Positions 18,429 to 27,965 of a stretch of DNA of 64,000 bases are shown in pieces. The translations under genes were made by a program, and so were the position numbers. The number at the start of each line of letters is the position of its first letter. Position 1 is the first letter of the stretch. Location: assembly GCA_965230615.1 (NCBI GenBank), contig OZ246012.1:4092001-4156000 (forward strand). The letters run 5' to 3'. The notes beneath the pieces were generated by a model. It made no database searches, was not told the origin of the DNA, and saw nothing but the letters and a program-made list of their open reading frames with translations. The stretch comes from G965230615 sp965230615. Its GTDB lineage: Bacteria; Pseudomonadota; Gammaproteobacteria; HTCC5015.

Positions 18429-19145
18429 CTATGCTGAGGTCAGTTTGCTGACTTGGCCAGCATGTAAGCCACATTCTTTATTTTCCGGGTTTTCCCACCA
18501 CCAGCGGCCCGCGCGGACATCTTCACCAACGGCGATCGCCCGTGTACACGGTGCGCAGCCAATACTGGGGTAGTGCTTATCATGCAGCTCATTGTAAGGC
18601 ACATTAAAGGCTTTGATGTAATCCCAGATATCCGATTCTTCCCAGTCAGCCAGCGGGTTGGCCTTTTCCAGGCCAAAAGTTGCATCGTATTCAATGGTTG
18701 CCAGTTCGGCCCGTGTGACTGCCTGTGAACGGCGCTGTCCGGTAATCCAGGCGTCCTGGCCTGCCAAGGCGCGCTTTAGTGGGTCAACTTTACGAATCTG
18801 GCAGCAACGCTTACGCAGCTCAATGCTGTCATAAAAAGCATTAATACCTTCGGTTCGGGTATAGGCTTCGATGGCATCTGCATCGGGGTAATAGTATTGT
18901 AACTTTCTGTCATATTTCAGCTCAACCCGATGCATTAACTCATAGGTTTCGGCAGGCAAACGACCGGTATCCAGGCTGAAAATCACAACTTCAGGGAAGT
19001 GCTTGTAGATGATATCGGTTAATACCATATCTTCAGCGCCTAAGCTGTTGGCAAATACGACTTTGCTGTGCTGGCTGGTGAGCTGGCTGAGTATGGCGTG
19101 AGTCGCCTCGACTTTTGCTTGCAGTTCTGCGCTTATTTCTGACAT
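18429..19145 (-). CDS. cysH: Assimilatory adenylyl-sulfate (APS) reductase, [4Fe-4S] type
   Basis: A 238-residue reductase of the PAPS/APS family that reduces activated sulfate to sulfite with thioredoxin. The C-terminal catalytic cysteine is in KECGLHAG. The paired cysteines RKRCCQIRKV and CAPCTRAI supply the four ligands of an iron-sulfur cluster; that set distinguishes APS reductases (as in Pseudomonas) from E. coli-type PAPS reductases, which lack it. The adenylyl-binding region has VFANSLGAEDMVL and SLDTGRLPAETY. It is upstream of cysG with a 16-bp gap and divergent from cysB across 224 bp, so CysB control is likely. Confidence 0.95.
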   Translation of the reverse strand: MSEISAELQAKVEATHAILSQLTSQHSKVVFANSLGAEDMVLTDIIYKHFPEVVIFSLDTGRLPAETYELMHRVELKYDRKLQYYYPDADAIEAYTRTEGINAFYDSIELRKRCCQIRKVDPLKRALAGQDAWITGQRRSQAVTRAELATIEYDATFGLEKANPLADWEESDIWDYIKAFNVPYNELHDKHYPSIGCAPCTRAIAVGEDVRAGRWWWENPENKECGLHAGQVSKLTSA

Positions 19146-19369
19146 GGAAATCCCAATATATGAATGCCAATCTGTAAATGTAAGCTTGGCCAGGCAGTAA
19201 AGCCAGCCAAAACAACAGGCAGCCTGGCATATCCGCCGGGCTGCGACTAGGGTTTGTACTTTAAACCATCTTACTAATTTCTGAAAAGAATAATTATTTA
19301 TTTTTTTATTGCTAAACTGAATATATACTTTGAACGAGTGGGATGAGTCTAAGAGGGGTAGAGTGATTC

Positions 19370-20344
19370 ATGAAACTTCAGCAACTGAGATTTCTGTCCG
19401 CGATTGCCAAGCATAATCTGAATATTTCTGCCGCAGCGGAGCATTTACATACTTCCCAGCCGGGTGTGAGCAAGCAAATCAAGCTGCTTGAAGAGGAATT
19501 AGGGGTAGAGCTGTTTAATCGTAGTGGTAAACATTTAACCCAGATTACACCAGCAGGAGGCTGTGTTATTAGCCGGGCGGATGCCATTTTGAAAGAAGTG
19601 GCGAATATTAAGCGTATGGCTGAGGAGTTTAGAGATGAGCACAGCGGTACTTTGGATATTGCGACCACACATACACAGGCCAGATATTTATTACCACAGG
19701 TGATCAGTACTTTTCGGCAGCAATACCCGAATGTTGATTTGCACCTGCATCAGGGCAACCCTCGATTGATTTCTGAAATGGCCGTATCAGGCCAGGTGGA
19801 GTTTGCCGTTGCTACCGAGGCGTTGGCACTTTATAGCGATTTGGTCATGATGCCCTGCTATCAATGGAATCGTTGTATTGTTGTGCCACAGGATCATCCT
19901 CTGCTCAACATTAAATATTTAACGCTGCAAGAGCTGGCTAAGTTTCCCATTGTCACTTATGTTAAAGGTCTGACCGGCCGTGGGCATATGGATAAGGCAT
20001 TTGCCGATGCGGGGATAGAGCCAGATATCGTCTTCACTGCTACCGATGCAGATGTCATTAAGACATATGTCCGTTTGGGTTTGGGTGTTGGTTTATTAGC
20101 GCGTATGGCCTATTTGGAAGAGCTCGATAGTGACTTAGTCAAAGTTGATGTCAGTCACTTATTTCAACCCAGTATTACAAAAATTGCTTTTCGCAGAGGA
20201 ACTTATTTACGCGGCTATATGTATCGCTTTATGGAGTTGTTCGCGCCTCATCTTAGTCGTGATATGGTGGATGCAGCAGCCAATGCCAATAGTCAGGACG
20301 AAGTAGATAAGCTCTTTAGTGACCTGAGCTTACCTGAGCGTTAG
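19370..20344 (+). CDS. cysB: CysB-type LysR regulator of sulfur assimilation
   Basis: A 324-residue LysR protein that closely follows CysB. The helix-turn-helix is LNISAAAEHLHTSQPGVSKQIKLLEEELG (17-45), followed by VELFNRSGKHLTQITPAG. The effector domain has the CysB-like TTHTQARYLLPQVISTFRQQYP, where N-acetylserine is sensed. CysB activates cys genes when sulfur is limiting and is inhibited by sulfide or thiosulfate. It is divergent from cysH-cysG, its expected target. Its 3' end overlaps the convergent ceramidase-like gene by 29 bp. Confidence 0.95.
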   Translation: MKLQQLRFLSAIAKHNLNISAAAEHLHTSQPGVSKQIKLLEEELGVELFNRSGKHLTQITPAGGCVISRADAILKEVANIKRMAEEFRDEHSGTLDIATTHTQARYLLPQVISTFRQQYPNVDLHLHQGNPRLISEMAVSGQVEFAVATEALALYSDLVMMPCYQWNRCIVVPQDHPLLNIKYLTLQELAKFPIVTYVKGLTGRGHMDKAFADAGIEPDIVFTATDADVIKTYVRLGLGVGLLARMAYLEELDSDLVKVDVSHLFQPSITKIAFRRGTYLRGYMYRFMELFAPHLSRDMVDAAANANSQDEVDKLFSDLSLPER

Positions 20345-21092
20345 GAGAACTATTTGCTAAGCGGTTTTTTAGCATGATTAAAATAAACACAGCTGTGCCT
20401 GATGAGATTAGATGTTTCACTGTATGTCCGCTCAGTGCTTGCTGCGTTAGTTCGAAAATTTGTGGGTCAAATGCTTCGAATATTTTTGCGAAAATATAGC
20501 AAAGAAAGGCAAACAATAAATTACGGTCATATAAACCCTTATGCTCTAGCAGTAACAATATAATGGGTAAGCACAGCAATGGGGCGAATTGTACCCAGGC
20601 ATAAAAACGCAGATCATCAAATAAGTGCCAATAACTTACAGCCGCAATGCCTAATAGAATCGCTGGTATCAGTAAACGCTTTTCCCAGCTTGCTTGTGTC
20701 GTTTCTGTGAGTATTGCGGCAAAAAAACCCATAAAGCATAGCGTCATGGGCAGGCGGTCCCAAAATAAAGTCGCATTGCTTGGCGCCCAATGGTAGTAAG
20801 CTGACCCTAGACTGACTAAGCCCAGGCCCAGAAAAAAAGTTAGCCAGCAATACCAGGCACTGGTTTGCCGAGCACGCCAAAGAAAGTGCAAGCCCAATAA
20901 TGCAACAATAAGATAAGGTAAGTTGCTCATAACATCCCAAACATTAGGTGTGCCGAGCAAAGCTCGTTGATCGGCAAAGTTATGATAGGTCAATGGTTGT
21001 GGGTATGGTTCAAAAATAAAGATAATAAGGAATGTGGAGAGAATAATCGTGGCGACAATAATGATAGGTCTTTTCTGTTGCTGGGTCGGCAT
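20316..21092 (-). CDS. Ceramidase-like (alkaline phytoceramidase family) membrane protein
   Basis: A 258-residue protein with about seven transmembrane segments. GLVSLGSAYYHWAPSNATLFWDRLPMT near the middle and the C-terminal SGHTVKHLISS carry the histidines, aspartate and serine typical of the ceramidase/CREST hydrolase superfamily, where they coordinate zinc. Bacterial members are of uncertain substrate; amide hydrolysis of a lipid is plausible but unproven. It lies 33 bp downstream of a cupin gene and may be cotranscribed. The 3' end overlaps cysB by 29 bp in convergent orientation. Confidence 0.8.
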   Translation of the reverse strand: MPTQQQKRPIIIVATIILSTFLIIFIFEPYPQPLTYHNFADQRALLGTPNVWDVMSNLPYLIVALLGLHFLWRARQTSAWYCWLTFFLGLGLVSLGSAYYHWAPSNATLFWDRLPMTLCFMGFFAAILTETTQASWEKRLLIPAILLGIAAVSYWHLFDDLRFYAWVQFAPLLCLPIILLLLEHKGLYDRNLLFAFLCYIFAKIFEAFDPQIFELTQQALSGHTVKHLISSGTAVFILIMLKNRLANSSPNAQVSSGH

Positions 21093-21125
21093 TATTGTCG
21101 CCTCTCATTGCGATTGCTTAATCTA

Positions 21126-21638
21126 TCATTGATGACTCGGGCTGCTAATTAGAATAACCGCAATGGTACAGGGCTCTGGACCGCGATTAACAAAAGCATG
21201 GCGTGTGGCTTGTTGCACACAAACATCGCCTGCTTTTAGTAGCGCTTCACCTTCGTCAACAATCATATAAATTTCACCGGATAAAACGATAGTATAGTCG
21301 AGTGTCGCTGTGCTATGCATACCGTGCTCACCTTCAAATTGGGTATCGCCAATATCGAAACGGCTGGCAGCTTGTTCAATGGTCTCAGAGCTTGCGCCTG
21401 AAGATTCGCCAGGTGGCATGTGGGTAAATATGCGGCATACTGAACCATTGAGTGGAGGTGTCAGATTAAATTTGCTGGCTTGTGCAGGGTCTAGTTGAGC
21501 GTCAGCAGTTGGATCGTCAACCCATATTTCGTTGTTGATGCCGCCACCAAAGTCCAGATAGCCTGGTCCTACATCATCGTATTGAATAAAAGACTTTCCT
21601 TCGGCATTGGTTGCAGCTACAACGCGTCGCGCTTTCAT
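21126..21638 (-). CDS. Cupin domain-containing protein
   Basis: A 170-residue protein from the ATG at 21638, which is preceded by CAGGAGAG at good spacing; the longer reading frame to 21719 lacks such a site. The single cupin domain is in the C-terminal half: the metal-binding region reads EGEHGMHSTATLDYTIVLSGEIYMIVDEGEALLKAGDVCVQQATRHAFVNRG in outline, with histidines and glutamate in the usual HxH-E-H order partly conserved. Such proteins bind small molecules or act as dioxygenase-like enzymes; no substrate can be named. A neighbouring ceramidase-like membrane gene follows by 33 bp. Confidence 0.8.
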   Translation of the reverse strand: MKARRVVAATNAEGKSFIQYDDVGPGYLDFGGGINNEIWVDDPTADAQLDPAQASKFNLTPPLNGSVCRIFTHMPPGESSGASSETIEQAASRFDIGDTQFEGEHGMHSTATLDYTIVLSGEIYMIVDEGEALLKAGDVCVQQATRHAFVNRGPEPCTIAVILISSPSHQ

Positions 21639-21858
21639 TATTTGCTCTCCTGTTGATATCAATGTGGTGTATGCTAAAGCAGGTATGACTACTTGAGTTT
21701 TAATAATTAGATTGCCCAAAACAGCCCATGCTACTGCGATGCTTATTGTCGCATATTATGTTGGGTTGCGGGATAGGTAAATAACAGCTCAGCGCGCAAC
21801 GGCAGTCGTGCCCTGTTTTTTTATGATAATGCCAGGCTATCGCAAGCCCGTGAATGGC

Positions 21859-22221
21859 TTAGGCGGCGGAAGCTAAATGACTGTCGATATACGACTTGAT
21901 TTGTAGCAGGTTTTTCTCATTGATCTGAGTAAACTGAACACCAAATACATCATTATTGCCACCTCTTCGACCACTGATATGGATAATGATACCGTGCGCT
22001 AAAAAAGGTTGGCTTTTGGGTAAAGTAATCACCAGCTCGACTTCCTCATGAGTCGCACAGCCGGCAAATTTATGCGGCACTCTGACCCCAATCCCTGAAA
22101 CACTAATATCAATAGCCGCTAAAATATCCAGTGAGCCTGTACTCATAATTTGCACTTCTATAGGCTGTGAGACATTGGGCTTTACGCGTGTTGTTTTTCG
22201 TTTTTGTTGATTATTCATCAT
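21859..22221 (-). CDS. PilZ domain protein
   Basis: A 120-residue single-domain protein from the ATG at 22221 (a TTG at 22236 is the only longer option). Near the N-terminus KRKTTRVKPN gives the RxxxR-like c-di-GMP-binding arm (only partly conserved). IDISVSGIGVRVP supplies the D/NxSxxG motif in the barrel. PilZ domains bind cyclic di-GMP and alter motility, exopolysaccharide or transcription. A free-standing domain works through protein partners, which are not identifiable here. It is a single gene between the cupin and pdxJ loci. Confidence 0.82.
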   Translation of the reverse strand: MMNNQQKRKTTRVKPNVSQPIEVQIMSTGSLDILAAIDISVSGIGVRVPHKFAGCATHEEVELVITLPKSQPFLAHGIIIHISGRRGGNNDVFGVQFTQINEKNLLQIKSYIDSHLASAA

Positions 22222-22415
22222 AGGCCACACTATCAATCAGTTAATGACTGTTGGGTATGATTTATTAATACCAAACAATGTTGGTGTAGACCGTCTACTG
22301 TGTCACAAACTCGTATTAGATGCTGGTATTTATACGTATTTCTTGTAACGCTTTGATTTGTATCGTATTTTCTTTTTTTTAACTGATTGATTTTAAAGGG
22401 GTTTTGGTTTGGAGG

Positions 22416-23144
22416 CTATTTTTCACAAATAGCTGCATATTGGGCAACCACATGGCTGAATCCCTGTTCTAAGGACTCTATGGTGAGTGCGTGGCCAATA
22501 GAAACTTCCAGGACACCCGCTATGCGCAGAAAATCAGCTAGGTTTTGCAGATTGAGGTCATGGCCCGCATTGACGCCTAGGTTTAGTGCCTGTGCGGCTT
22601 GTGCGGCTGCTTGATATTGTTGCCAGGTGGCTTCGGCTTGTGCTGTGTTAAAGTCTCGCGCGTACTGCTCTGTATAAAGTTCAATACGATCAGTGCCGAG
22701 GTCTTTGAGTTGTGTGATCTGTGCCGGGTCAGGGTCCATAAACAAGGAGGTGCGAATATTAGCTGTGTGTAAGCGCTGAATAATGTCACTGAGCATGTTG
22801 TGATTAGGCGCTATTTGCCAACCGTGATCTGAGGTCAACTGGCCGGGCTCATCGGGTACTAAGGTACATTGATCAGGTTTGGCTGCAACCACAACATCCA
22901 GAAATTCTTTGTTTGGATAACCCTCAATATTTAATTCCACTTCGGGCATCGATTGACACAACGCTGCCAAGTCAACGACATCCTGATAGGTGGCATGTCT
23001 TTGATCAGGGCGAGGGTGTATGGTAATGCCTTGGGCGCCAGCAGCAATAGCTTGGCGAGCAAAGTGTTGAATATTCGGGTAGTCATGACCGCGTGAGTTG
23101 CGTAACAGGGCTATCTTATTGAGGTTTACACTAAGAACTGTCAT
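22416..23144 (-). CDS. pdxJ: Pyridoxine 5'-phosphate synthase
   Basis: A 242-residue TIM-barrel enzyme that condenses 3-amino-1-phosphoacetone with 1-deoxyxylulose 5-phosphate to pyridoxine 5'-phosphate. Family signatures are LSVNLNKIALLRNSRG at the N-terminus, GITIHPRPDQRHATYQDV (39-56), the catalytic glutamate in LNIEGYPNKEFL, the CTLVPDEPGQLTSDHGW loop, and VNAGHDLNLQNL. It stands alone; the usual era-recO-pdxJ-acpS cluster of enterobacteria is not present. SD-like AAGGA lies just upstream of the ATG at 23144. Confidence 0.96.
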   Translation of the reverse strand: MTVLSVNLNKIALLRNSRGHDYPNIQHFARQAIAAGAQGITIHPRPDQRHATYQDVVDLAALCQSMPEVELNIEGYPNKEFLDVVVAAKPDQCTLVPDEPGQLTSDHGWQIAPNHNMLSDIIQRLHTANIRTSLFMDPDPAQITQLKDLGTDRIELYTEQYARDFNTAQAEATWQQYQAAAQAAQALNLGVNAGHDLNLQNLADFLRIAGVLEVSIGHALTIESLEQGFSHVVAQYAAICEK

Positions 23145-23356
23145 TGTCCTTCCATCTTATCAATTCGGGCCAACTTTATTGTAAACCATTTTGTGGTTGC
23201 TGATAGCAATACTCTTGCAAGTTTAAGGTAAGTGTGAGAAGCGGGTATCGGTGAGAAGCCTTTGCGGCGTAGGCGTCTATTCGCTATTTGTTGCTTGCCG
23301 CTTACATTGCGCGTATTAACGGCGCGATAGTGATTGGATAGTGTGGTTATTTGGAG

Positions 23357-23396
23357 CCTACCTCAAAACGACTGCTTTTGTGCGTTTTGAGATAGG
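23357..23396 (-). terminator. Long hairpin downstream of the cysI-DUF934 operon
   Basis: CCTACCTCAAAACG (23357-23370) pairs with CGTTTTGAGATAGG (23383-23396) with one G-T position. It lies 19 bp beyond the DUF934 stop and so could end the minus-strand transcript. A clear T run does not follow, so a processing or protective hairpin is equally possible. Confidence 0.5.
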
Positions 23397-23414
23397 AGAT
23401 TCTGGTATTTGTGC

Positions 23415-23888
23415 TTAAGCGTTGTTAATCGCTGGTTGATAGGCGACGCTAAATTCATTAAATGCATTTAAAGCATCTTGTATATTACGGCCAGACTCAA
23501 GCTGAAAGGCATTGATACCACAGCGTTCCATATAAGCGAGTTGGTCTCTTAAAACATTGCCAATTGCGCGAATCTCGCCAGTGTAGTTATAGCGCTCTCT
23601 TAACAAGCGTGCATAAGAGTAGCTTCGACCATCGGGAAAGGCTGGGAAAGCAACTGCAACTAATGCAAACTGTGCTAAGTCATTAATGATCTCATCAACC
23701 GCGACGCCATCACCAATGATAATGCCCAGCTGGCCACTGCGCGCTTCTAAAGCAGCACGTTGTGCCTGCCAGATTGCATGGGGTACGATAATATCAATAT
23801 CGTTATCAGCCGGTAGGGCTTGATCGGCTGCTATCACTAGCCAGTCATCAGTAATAACTTGGCGGTCTTTTATAATTTCATTCGACAT
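23415..23888 (-). CDS. DUF934 protein associated with sulfite reductase
   Basis: A 157-residue cytoplasmic protein of the DUF934 family. VAVAFPAFPDGRSYSYARLLRERYNYTGEIRAIGNVLRDQLAYMERCGINAF is the family's conserved centre. In many proteobacteria this gene directly follows cysI, as here (44-bp gap), and it is often annotated as an oxidoreductase or electron carrier partner for sulfite reductase; its biochemical role is not settled. The context supports a role in sulfite reduction, possibly replacing the missing CysJ flavoprotein. Confidence 0.88.
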   Translation of the reverse strand: MSNEIIKDRQVITDDWLVIAADQALPADNDIDIIVPHAIWQAQRAALEARSGQLGIIIGDGVAVDEIINDLAQFALVAVAFPAFPDGRSYSYARLLRERYNYTGEIRAIGNVLRDQLAYMERCGINAFQLESGRNIQDALNAFNEFSVAYQPAINNA

Positions 23889-23932
23889 AAGTTGTTCGTC
23901 TTTATGTAAATTTGTATTTGGTTTCTTAATGC

Positions 23933-25585
23933 TTATTGATAAACCGCTTGTTTAAATGGGGCTATGCCAATACGACGATAAGTGTCGATAAAGCGCTCAC
24001 CTTCAATTCGCTGGTCTGTGTAGACATTAAGGATTTTTTCCAAAGTGTTGGCAACTTGGTCTTTAGCAAATGCAGGGCCGATAATTTTAGCTAAAGATGC
24101 ATCTTCAGCGGCTGAGCCGCCCAATTGAATTTGGTAAACCTCTTCACCTTTTTTATCAACACCTAGAATGCCGATATGACCAACATGATGATGGCCACAG
24201 GCGTTGATGCAACCTGACATTTTTAATTTAATTTCGCCAAGGTCATGCAAATAATCTAAGTTGTCGAATTTTTCATTGATCTGTTTAGCAATGCTAATTG
24301 AGCTGGCGTTCGCCAGGCTGCAAAAGTCCAGACCAGGGCAGCAAATCATATCGTTGAGTGTACCGATATTAGCTGTTGCCAAGCCCAGCTTGTCTAATGC
24401 CTGGTATACTGCATACACATCAGCTTGTTTAACATCAGCCAAGATAAGATTTTGGTCGTGGGTCACACGAATCTCACCGAAGCTATATTGATCAGCCAAG
24501 TCTGCTACAGCATCCATTTGTGTATCTGTGATATCGCCAGGTGGAATACCAGGTGCTTTTAAGCTGATAAATACCACACGATAGCCATCGACTTTGTGCG
24601 CCAGTGTATTGTATTTTGCCCAAACCGCAAAATCTTGATCACTCTCGACGGTTTCCGCATAATGCTTATCATTACTGGCATTGGCATCGTAACTATGTGG
24701 GTTAAAAAACGCTTGAAAGTGTTCAATACGATCGGCTGCCAGTTTTAGCGCACTATCTTTGATGTGTTCCCATTCGGCTTCCACCATTTCGGTGAACTTC
24801 TCGACACCAAGAGCATTGACTAAAATCTTGATGCGGGCTTTATATTTGTTATCACGGCGGCCATGTTGGTTATAGACTCGCAATATGGCTTCTAAGTAAG
24901 AGAGCAGGTGGGTTTTTGGCAAAAACTCACGTACTTGCAAGGCAATATAAGGTGTACGACCCAGGCCGCCACCGACCAGCACTTTAAAACCTACCTCGCC
25001 CTGGGCATTTTTCACCAGATAAATGCCAATATCGTGTACTAATGTGGCCGCACGGTCGCTTTGTTCAGCACCGCTGACTGCGATTTTAAACTTACGCGGT
25101 AGATAAGCAAATTCGGGATGAAAAGTTGACCATTGGCGAATAATCTCGCAGTAAGGGCGAGGGTCTTCGATCTCCTCAGCATTAACACCGGCTAAATGAT
25201 CTGAGGTGGTGTTGCGAATACAGTTGCCGCTTGTTTGAATCGCGTGCATTTGCACCGTGGCCAGGTCCGCCAGGATATCAGGCACAGTCTCCAGGGCAGG
25301 CCAATTAAATTGTAGATTTTGGCGTGTTGTGAAGTGCCCATAGTTTTTATCATATGTGCGGGCTATATGGGCAAACATGCGCATTTGCTTAGAGGCTAAC
25401 AGCCCATAAGGAATAGCAATACGCAGCATTGGCGCATGTGTTTGGACATATAAGCCATTCATCAGGCGCAGTGTGCGAAATTCGTCTTCTTGTAGCTCGC
25501 CCGCTAAATAGCGGCGCGTTTGATCGCGGTATTGGCTAACACGTTCATCAATGATTTTTTGGTCAATCTCGTTATATTGATACAT
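23933..25585 (-). CDS. cysI: Sirohaem sulfite reductase (nitrite/sulfite reductase family)
   Basis: A 550-residue haemoprotein that reduces sulfite to sulfide. It has the duplicated ferredoxin-like half domains. The [4Fe-4S]-sirohaem cysteines lie in CCPGLDFCSLA and SGCINACGHHHVGH (about residues 415-465). Earlier, TSGNCIRNTTSDHLAG binds sirohaem and substrate. Because it lies with DUF934 and is in the same region as cysG, cysH and cysB, sulfite is the most likely substrate rather than nitrite. No cysJ is visible, so electrons probably come from ferredoxin or an unlinked reductase. The ATG at 25585 begins MYQYNEIDQKI. Confidence 0.93.
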   Translation of the reverse strand: MYQYNEIDQKIIDERVSQYRDQTRRYLAGELQEDEFRTLRLMNGLYVQTHAPMLRIAIPYGLLASKQMRMFAHIARTYDKNYGHFTTRQNLQFNWPALETVPDILADLATVQMHAIQTSGNCIRNTTSDHLAGVNAEEIEDPRPYCEIIRQWSTFHPEFAYLPRKFKIAVSGAEQSDRAATLVHDIGIYLVKNAQGEVGFKVLVGGGLGRTPYIALQVREFLPKTHLLSYLEAILRVYNQHGRRDNKYKARIKILVNALGVEKFTEMVEAEWEHIKDSALKLAADRIEHFQAFFNPHSYDANASNDKHYAETVESDQDFAVWAKYNTLAHKVDGYRVVFISLKAPGIPPGDITDTQMDAVADLADQYSFGEIRVTHDQNLILADVKQADVYAVYQALDKLGLATANIGTLNDMICCPGLDFCSLANASSISIAKQINEKFDNLDYLHDLGEIKLKMSGCINACGHHHVGHIGILGVDKKGEEVYQIQLGGSAAEDASLAKIIGPAFAKDQVANTLEKILNVYTDQRIEGERFIDTYRRIGIAPFKQAVYQ

Positions 25586-25863
25586 AGTCTTGCTTACACC
25601 ATTTCAGTATTTGGTATTGCTGCAGGCAGCATTTCATCGCGGCCGCTATTGTAACGGGGTGGCGCTATATGCCAAGGATTTTATGTATTGTTTGCGGTGA
25701 CACGTTGACCAGGGGGCAGAAAAATACCACCCTACCTTAGATATAGGCGGGGGAGACTATAGCAGCTCCCCCTTAAAACTAAAAAGAATAAAAATTTATT
25801 AGAATATCTTTTTTTGGAATATTAATTTGCTCAAATGCCAAGCTAACGTGCCCCGAGGGGGGG
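25586..25863. other. Intergenic region with a GC-rich hairpin between cysI and the DUF481 gene
   Basis: No gene is evident. GGGGGAG (25749-25755) pairs with CTCCCCC (25766-25772). A CCCCGAGGGG-type run (25853-25862) abuts the DUF481 stop. One or both could end the DUF481 transcript on the minus strand, although neither has a good T run. The cysI promoter must also lie here. Confidence 0.45.
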
Positions 25864-26604
25864 TTAGAAGCCATAAACCAAGGTGGCAGCCGTGGTACGG
25901 TCAGTCGAGCCATTACCTGGAGGCGGGTCAGAGTTGTGTCTGACATTGTAGCTCAGTTGCAGGGCCAGCTTGTCACTCATCGCGACTTTTAGTCCGATTG
26001 TGCCTTCGCTGACGGTATTACTATCACCCGATTCGATCAGCAGGCCTTGAAAAAGCTGGGTTGTTTCACTGAGCTGTGTTTTGTAATCTTCAGCCAGGCG
26101 AATAATGCCTTCATCTTCAGTGTCACCATTATTAAGTTCGTTTTGCTTGTAACCAGCACCCAGTTCGAGGTCCAACGTCGTCTCGTCTGTCTTAATCAAA
26201 TGCCAACCAATACCGCCTGAGAGTGATGCTTGATATTCAAAGCCACTGAACTCATCATCATCATAACGAAAAGCTTCAAAAATATAGGTTTTCTCGCTGA
26301 AACTATAATCGCTTTGTTGAGTCAATAAATAGCGCTGAGCGGTGGTTACTTCATCTTCCCGCGTTTTTTTGGCGTCAAGGCCGAATGCGTGCTTCCAGCT
26401 TCTTTTTTCGTAGCTAGCCTTGATGTTGCCATTGAGGGTTTCGTTATTACTATTACCGCTATTGACGACTAAACCCAAGCCGCCTTCACCGCTGAACTTG
26501 CCAGCATCAGCTGGTGCATCGGAGCTTGTTTCTGCAGCATCTTGAGCGTACAAAACGCTTGAAAAAACAAAGCAAAAAAGTAAGTATAAACAACGCATCT
26601 TCAT
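25864..26604 (-). CDS. DUF481 family outer-membrane beta-barrel protein (YdiY-like)
   Basis: A 246-residue exported protein from the ATG at 26604, which has AAAGGAAA upstream. A signal peptide runs to about residue 20 (SSVLYA). The mature part has the DUF481 pattern: GGLGLVVNSGNSNNETLNGNIKASYEKRSWKHAF, then beta strands such as LSGGIGWHLIKTDETTLDLELGAGY, ending with aromatic-terminated strand LVYGF. DUF481 proteins are salt-induced or otherwise poorly characterised outer-membrane barrels. It is monocistronic and divergent from dinB across about 200 bp. Confidence 0.85.
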   Translation of the reverse strand: MKMRCLYLLFCFVFSSVLYAQDAAETSSDAPADAGKFSGEGGLGLVVNSGNSNNETLNGNIKASYEKRSWKHAFGLDAKKTREDEVTTAQRYLLTQQSDYSFSEKTYIFEAFRYDDDEFSGFEYQASLSGGIGWHLIKTDETTLDLELGAGYKQNELNNGDTEDEGIIRLAEDYKTQLSETTQLFQGLLIESGDSNTVSEGTIGLKVAMSDKLALQLSYNVRHNSDPPPGNGSTDRTTAATLVYGF

Positions 26605-26804
26605 AGTTTCCTTTAGGTTTTTATGGCGTGCATGATAGCAATAGCTTAATAACAATTCTAATCCTGATCGAAGTCAGATAAAGGGTTAACACCATTTCCA
26701 AGAGACTGACTTGTCGGCTTATGGTCTTGTTATTGGTTTTTGTCTTGTGATAAGTACAAAAAAATGAGTAATAACCGAGAATTTGAGCTTGAAATAGTCG
26801 AATT

Positions 26805-27965
26805 ATGTCTTCCCAAACGCAGTCAGCCGATACTGTAAAACATCGTAAAATCATTCATATTGATATGGATGCATTTTTTGCTTCGGTCGAACAAAGGGAC
26901 TCTCGACAGTATCAGGGCAAGCCATTAATTGTCGGCGGAGCGCCGGATAGTCGAGGTGTGGTTGCTGCTTGTAGTTATGAGGCGCGCGCTTTCGGGGTGC
27001 GTTCGGCGATGGCATCTTCACAAGCTGCTCGCTTGTGTCCGCAGGCTATTTTTGTCAAACCGCGTTTTGAGGTTTATCGGGAGGTCTCCCAACAAATTCA
27101 AGCCATCTTTAAAAGTGTTACAGCACTGGTAGAGCCATTATCCTTGGATGAGGCTTATTTGGATGTAACAGCTTGTCATCATTTTGCAGGTTCGGCAACA
27201 CTGATTGCCAAAGACATTAAAAAGTGTATCAAACAGCAAACGCAATTAATCGCTTCGGCTGGTGTTTCGTATAATAAATTTTTAGCAAAAATAGCATCTG
27301 ATATGGATAAACCAGATGGCTTGTATGTTATAAAACCTGAGCAAGGCGCTGCGTTTGTGGAGCAGCTGCCTATTGCCAGGTTCTTTGGCATTGGTAAGGC
27401 AACCGAAGCGAAGATGCATCGTGCGGGTATTTTTACAGGGGCTGATTTAAAAGCGTATTCAAAAGAAGAATTGCTTGCGCGCTTTGGTAAAGTAGGCGAA
27501 TATTACTATCAAATAGCGCGAGCTATTGATGAGCGTCCGGTTAATAATGTTCGCCGCAGAAAATCGATCAGTACTGAAACAACCTTTGCTGATGACATGT
27601 ATGATCTTAATAAAATGCATAGCAAATTAGTTGACCTTGCCGCAGATGTTTCAGGAATATTAAAACAAAAGAAGTTATTTGCGCAGACTTTAATAATCAA
27701 AGTGAAGTATGCCGATTTTCAACAGGTAACACGCTCCTTGACCACTGCACAACCTTTTCAGTCGTTGTCGTCAATAGACGGGGAGTTGTTGGCTTTATTG
27801 CAGAAAACGCAGGCAGGCACAAAAAAAGTGCGTTTGTTAGGCGTTGGGGTGTCAAATCTGTTATCACAAGAAGATTATGCAGTAACAGATGAGCAATTGT
27901 CACTTTTTACTAATATGTCTTTTGGGGAAGAAGATGACAGCAAATATGATGCAGGAAATCGTTAA
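26805..27965 (+). CDS. dinB: DNA polymerase IV
   Basis: A 386-residue Y-family translesion polymerase. IIHIDMDAFFASVEQRD (15-31) and SLDEAYLDVT (about 112-121) carry the catalytic acidic residues. The thumb and little-finger regions follow, with VSYNKFLAKIASDMDKPDGLYVI. Near the C-terminus, QLSLF is a canonical beta-clamp-binding pentapeptide. The ATG lies in a purine-poor context. The final ~30 bp overlap the next gene's start, so dinB and the two thioesterases are translationally linked. No clear LexA box is visible upstream. Confidence 0.96.
   Translation: MSSQTQSADTVKHRKIIHIDMDAFFASVEQRDSRQYQGKPLIVGGAPDSRGVVAACSYEARAFGVRSAMASSQAARLCPQAIFVKPRFEVYREVSQQIQAIFKSVTALVEPLSLDEAYLDVTACHHFAGSATLIAKDIKKCIKQQTQLIASAGVSYNKFLAKIASDMDKPDGLYVIKPEQGAAFVEQLPIARFFGIGKATEAKMHRAGIFTGADLKAYSKEELLARFGKVGEYYYQIARAIDERPVNNVRRRKSISTETTFADDMYDLNKMHSKLVDLAADVSGILKQKKLFAQTLIIKVKYADFQQVTRSLTTAQPFQSLSSIDGELLALLQKTQAGTKKVRLLGVGVSNLLSQEDYAVTDEQLSLFTNMSFGEEDDSKYDAGNR

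Noticed and set aside
25749..25772. GC-rich hairpin as a rho-independent terminator for the DUF481 gene
   Set aside because: Stem is good but neither strand has a T run after it; kept only as a hairpin in the intergenic entry.
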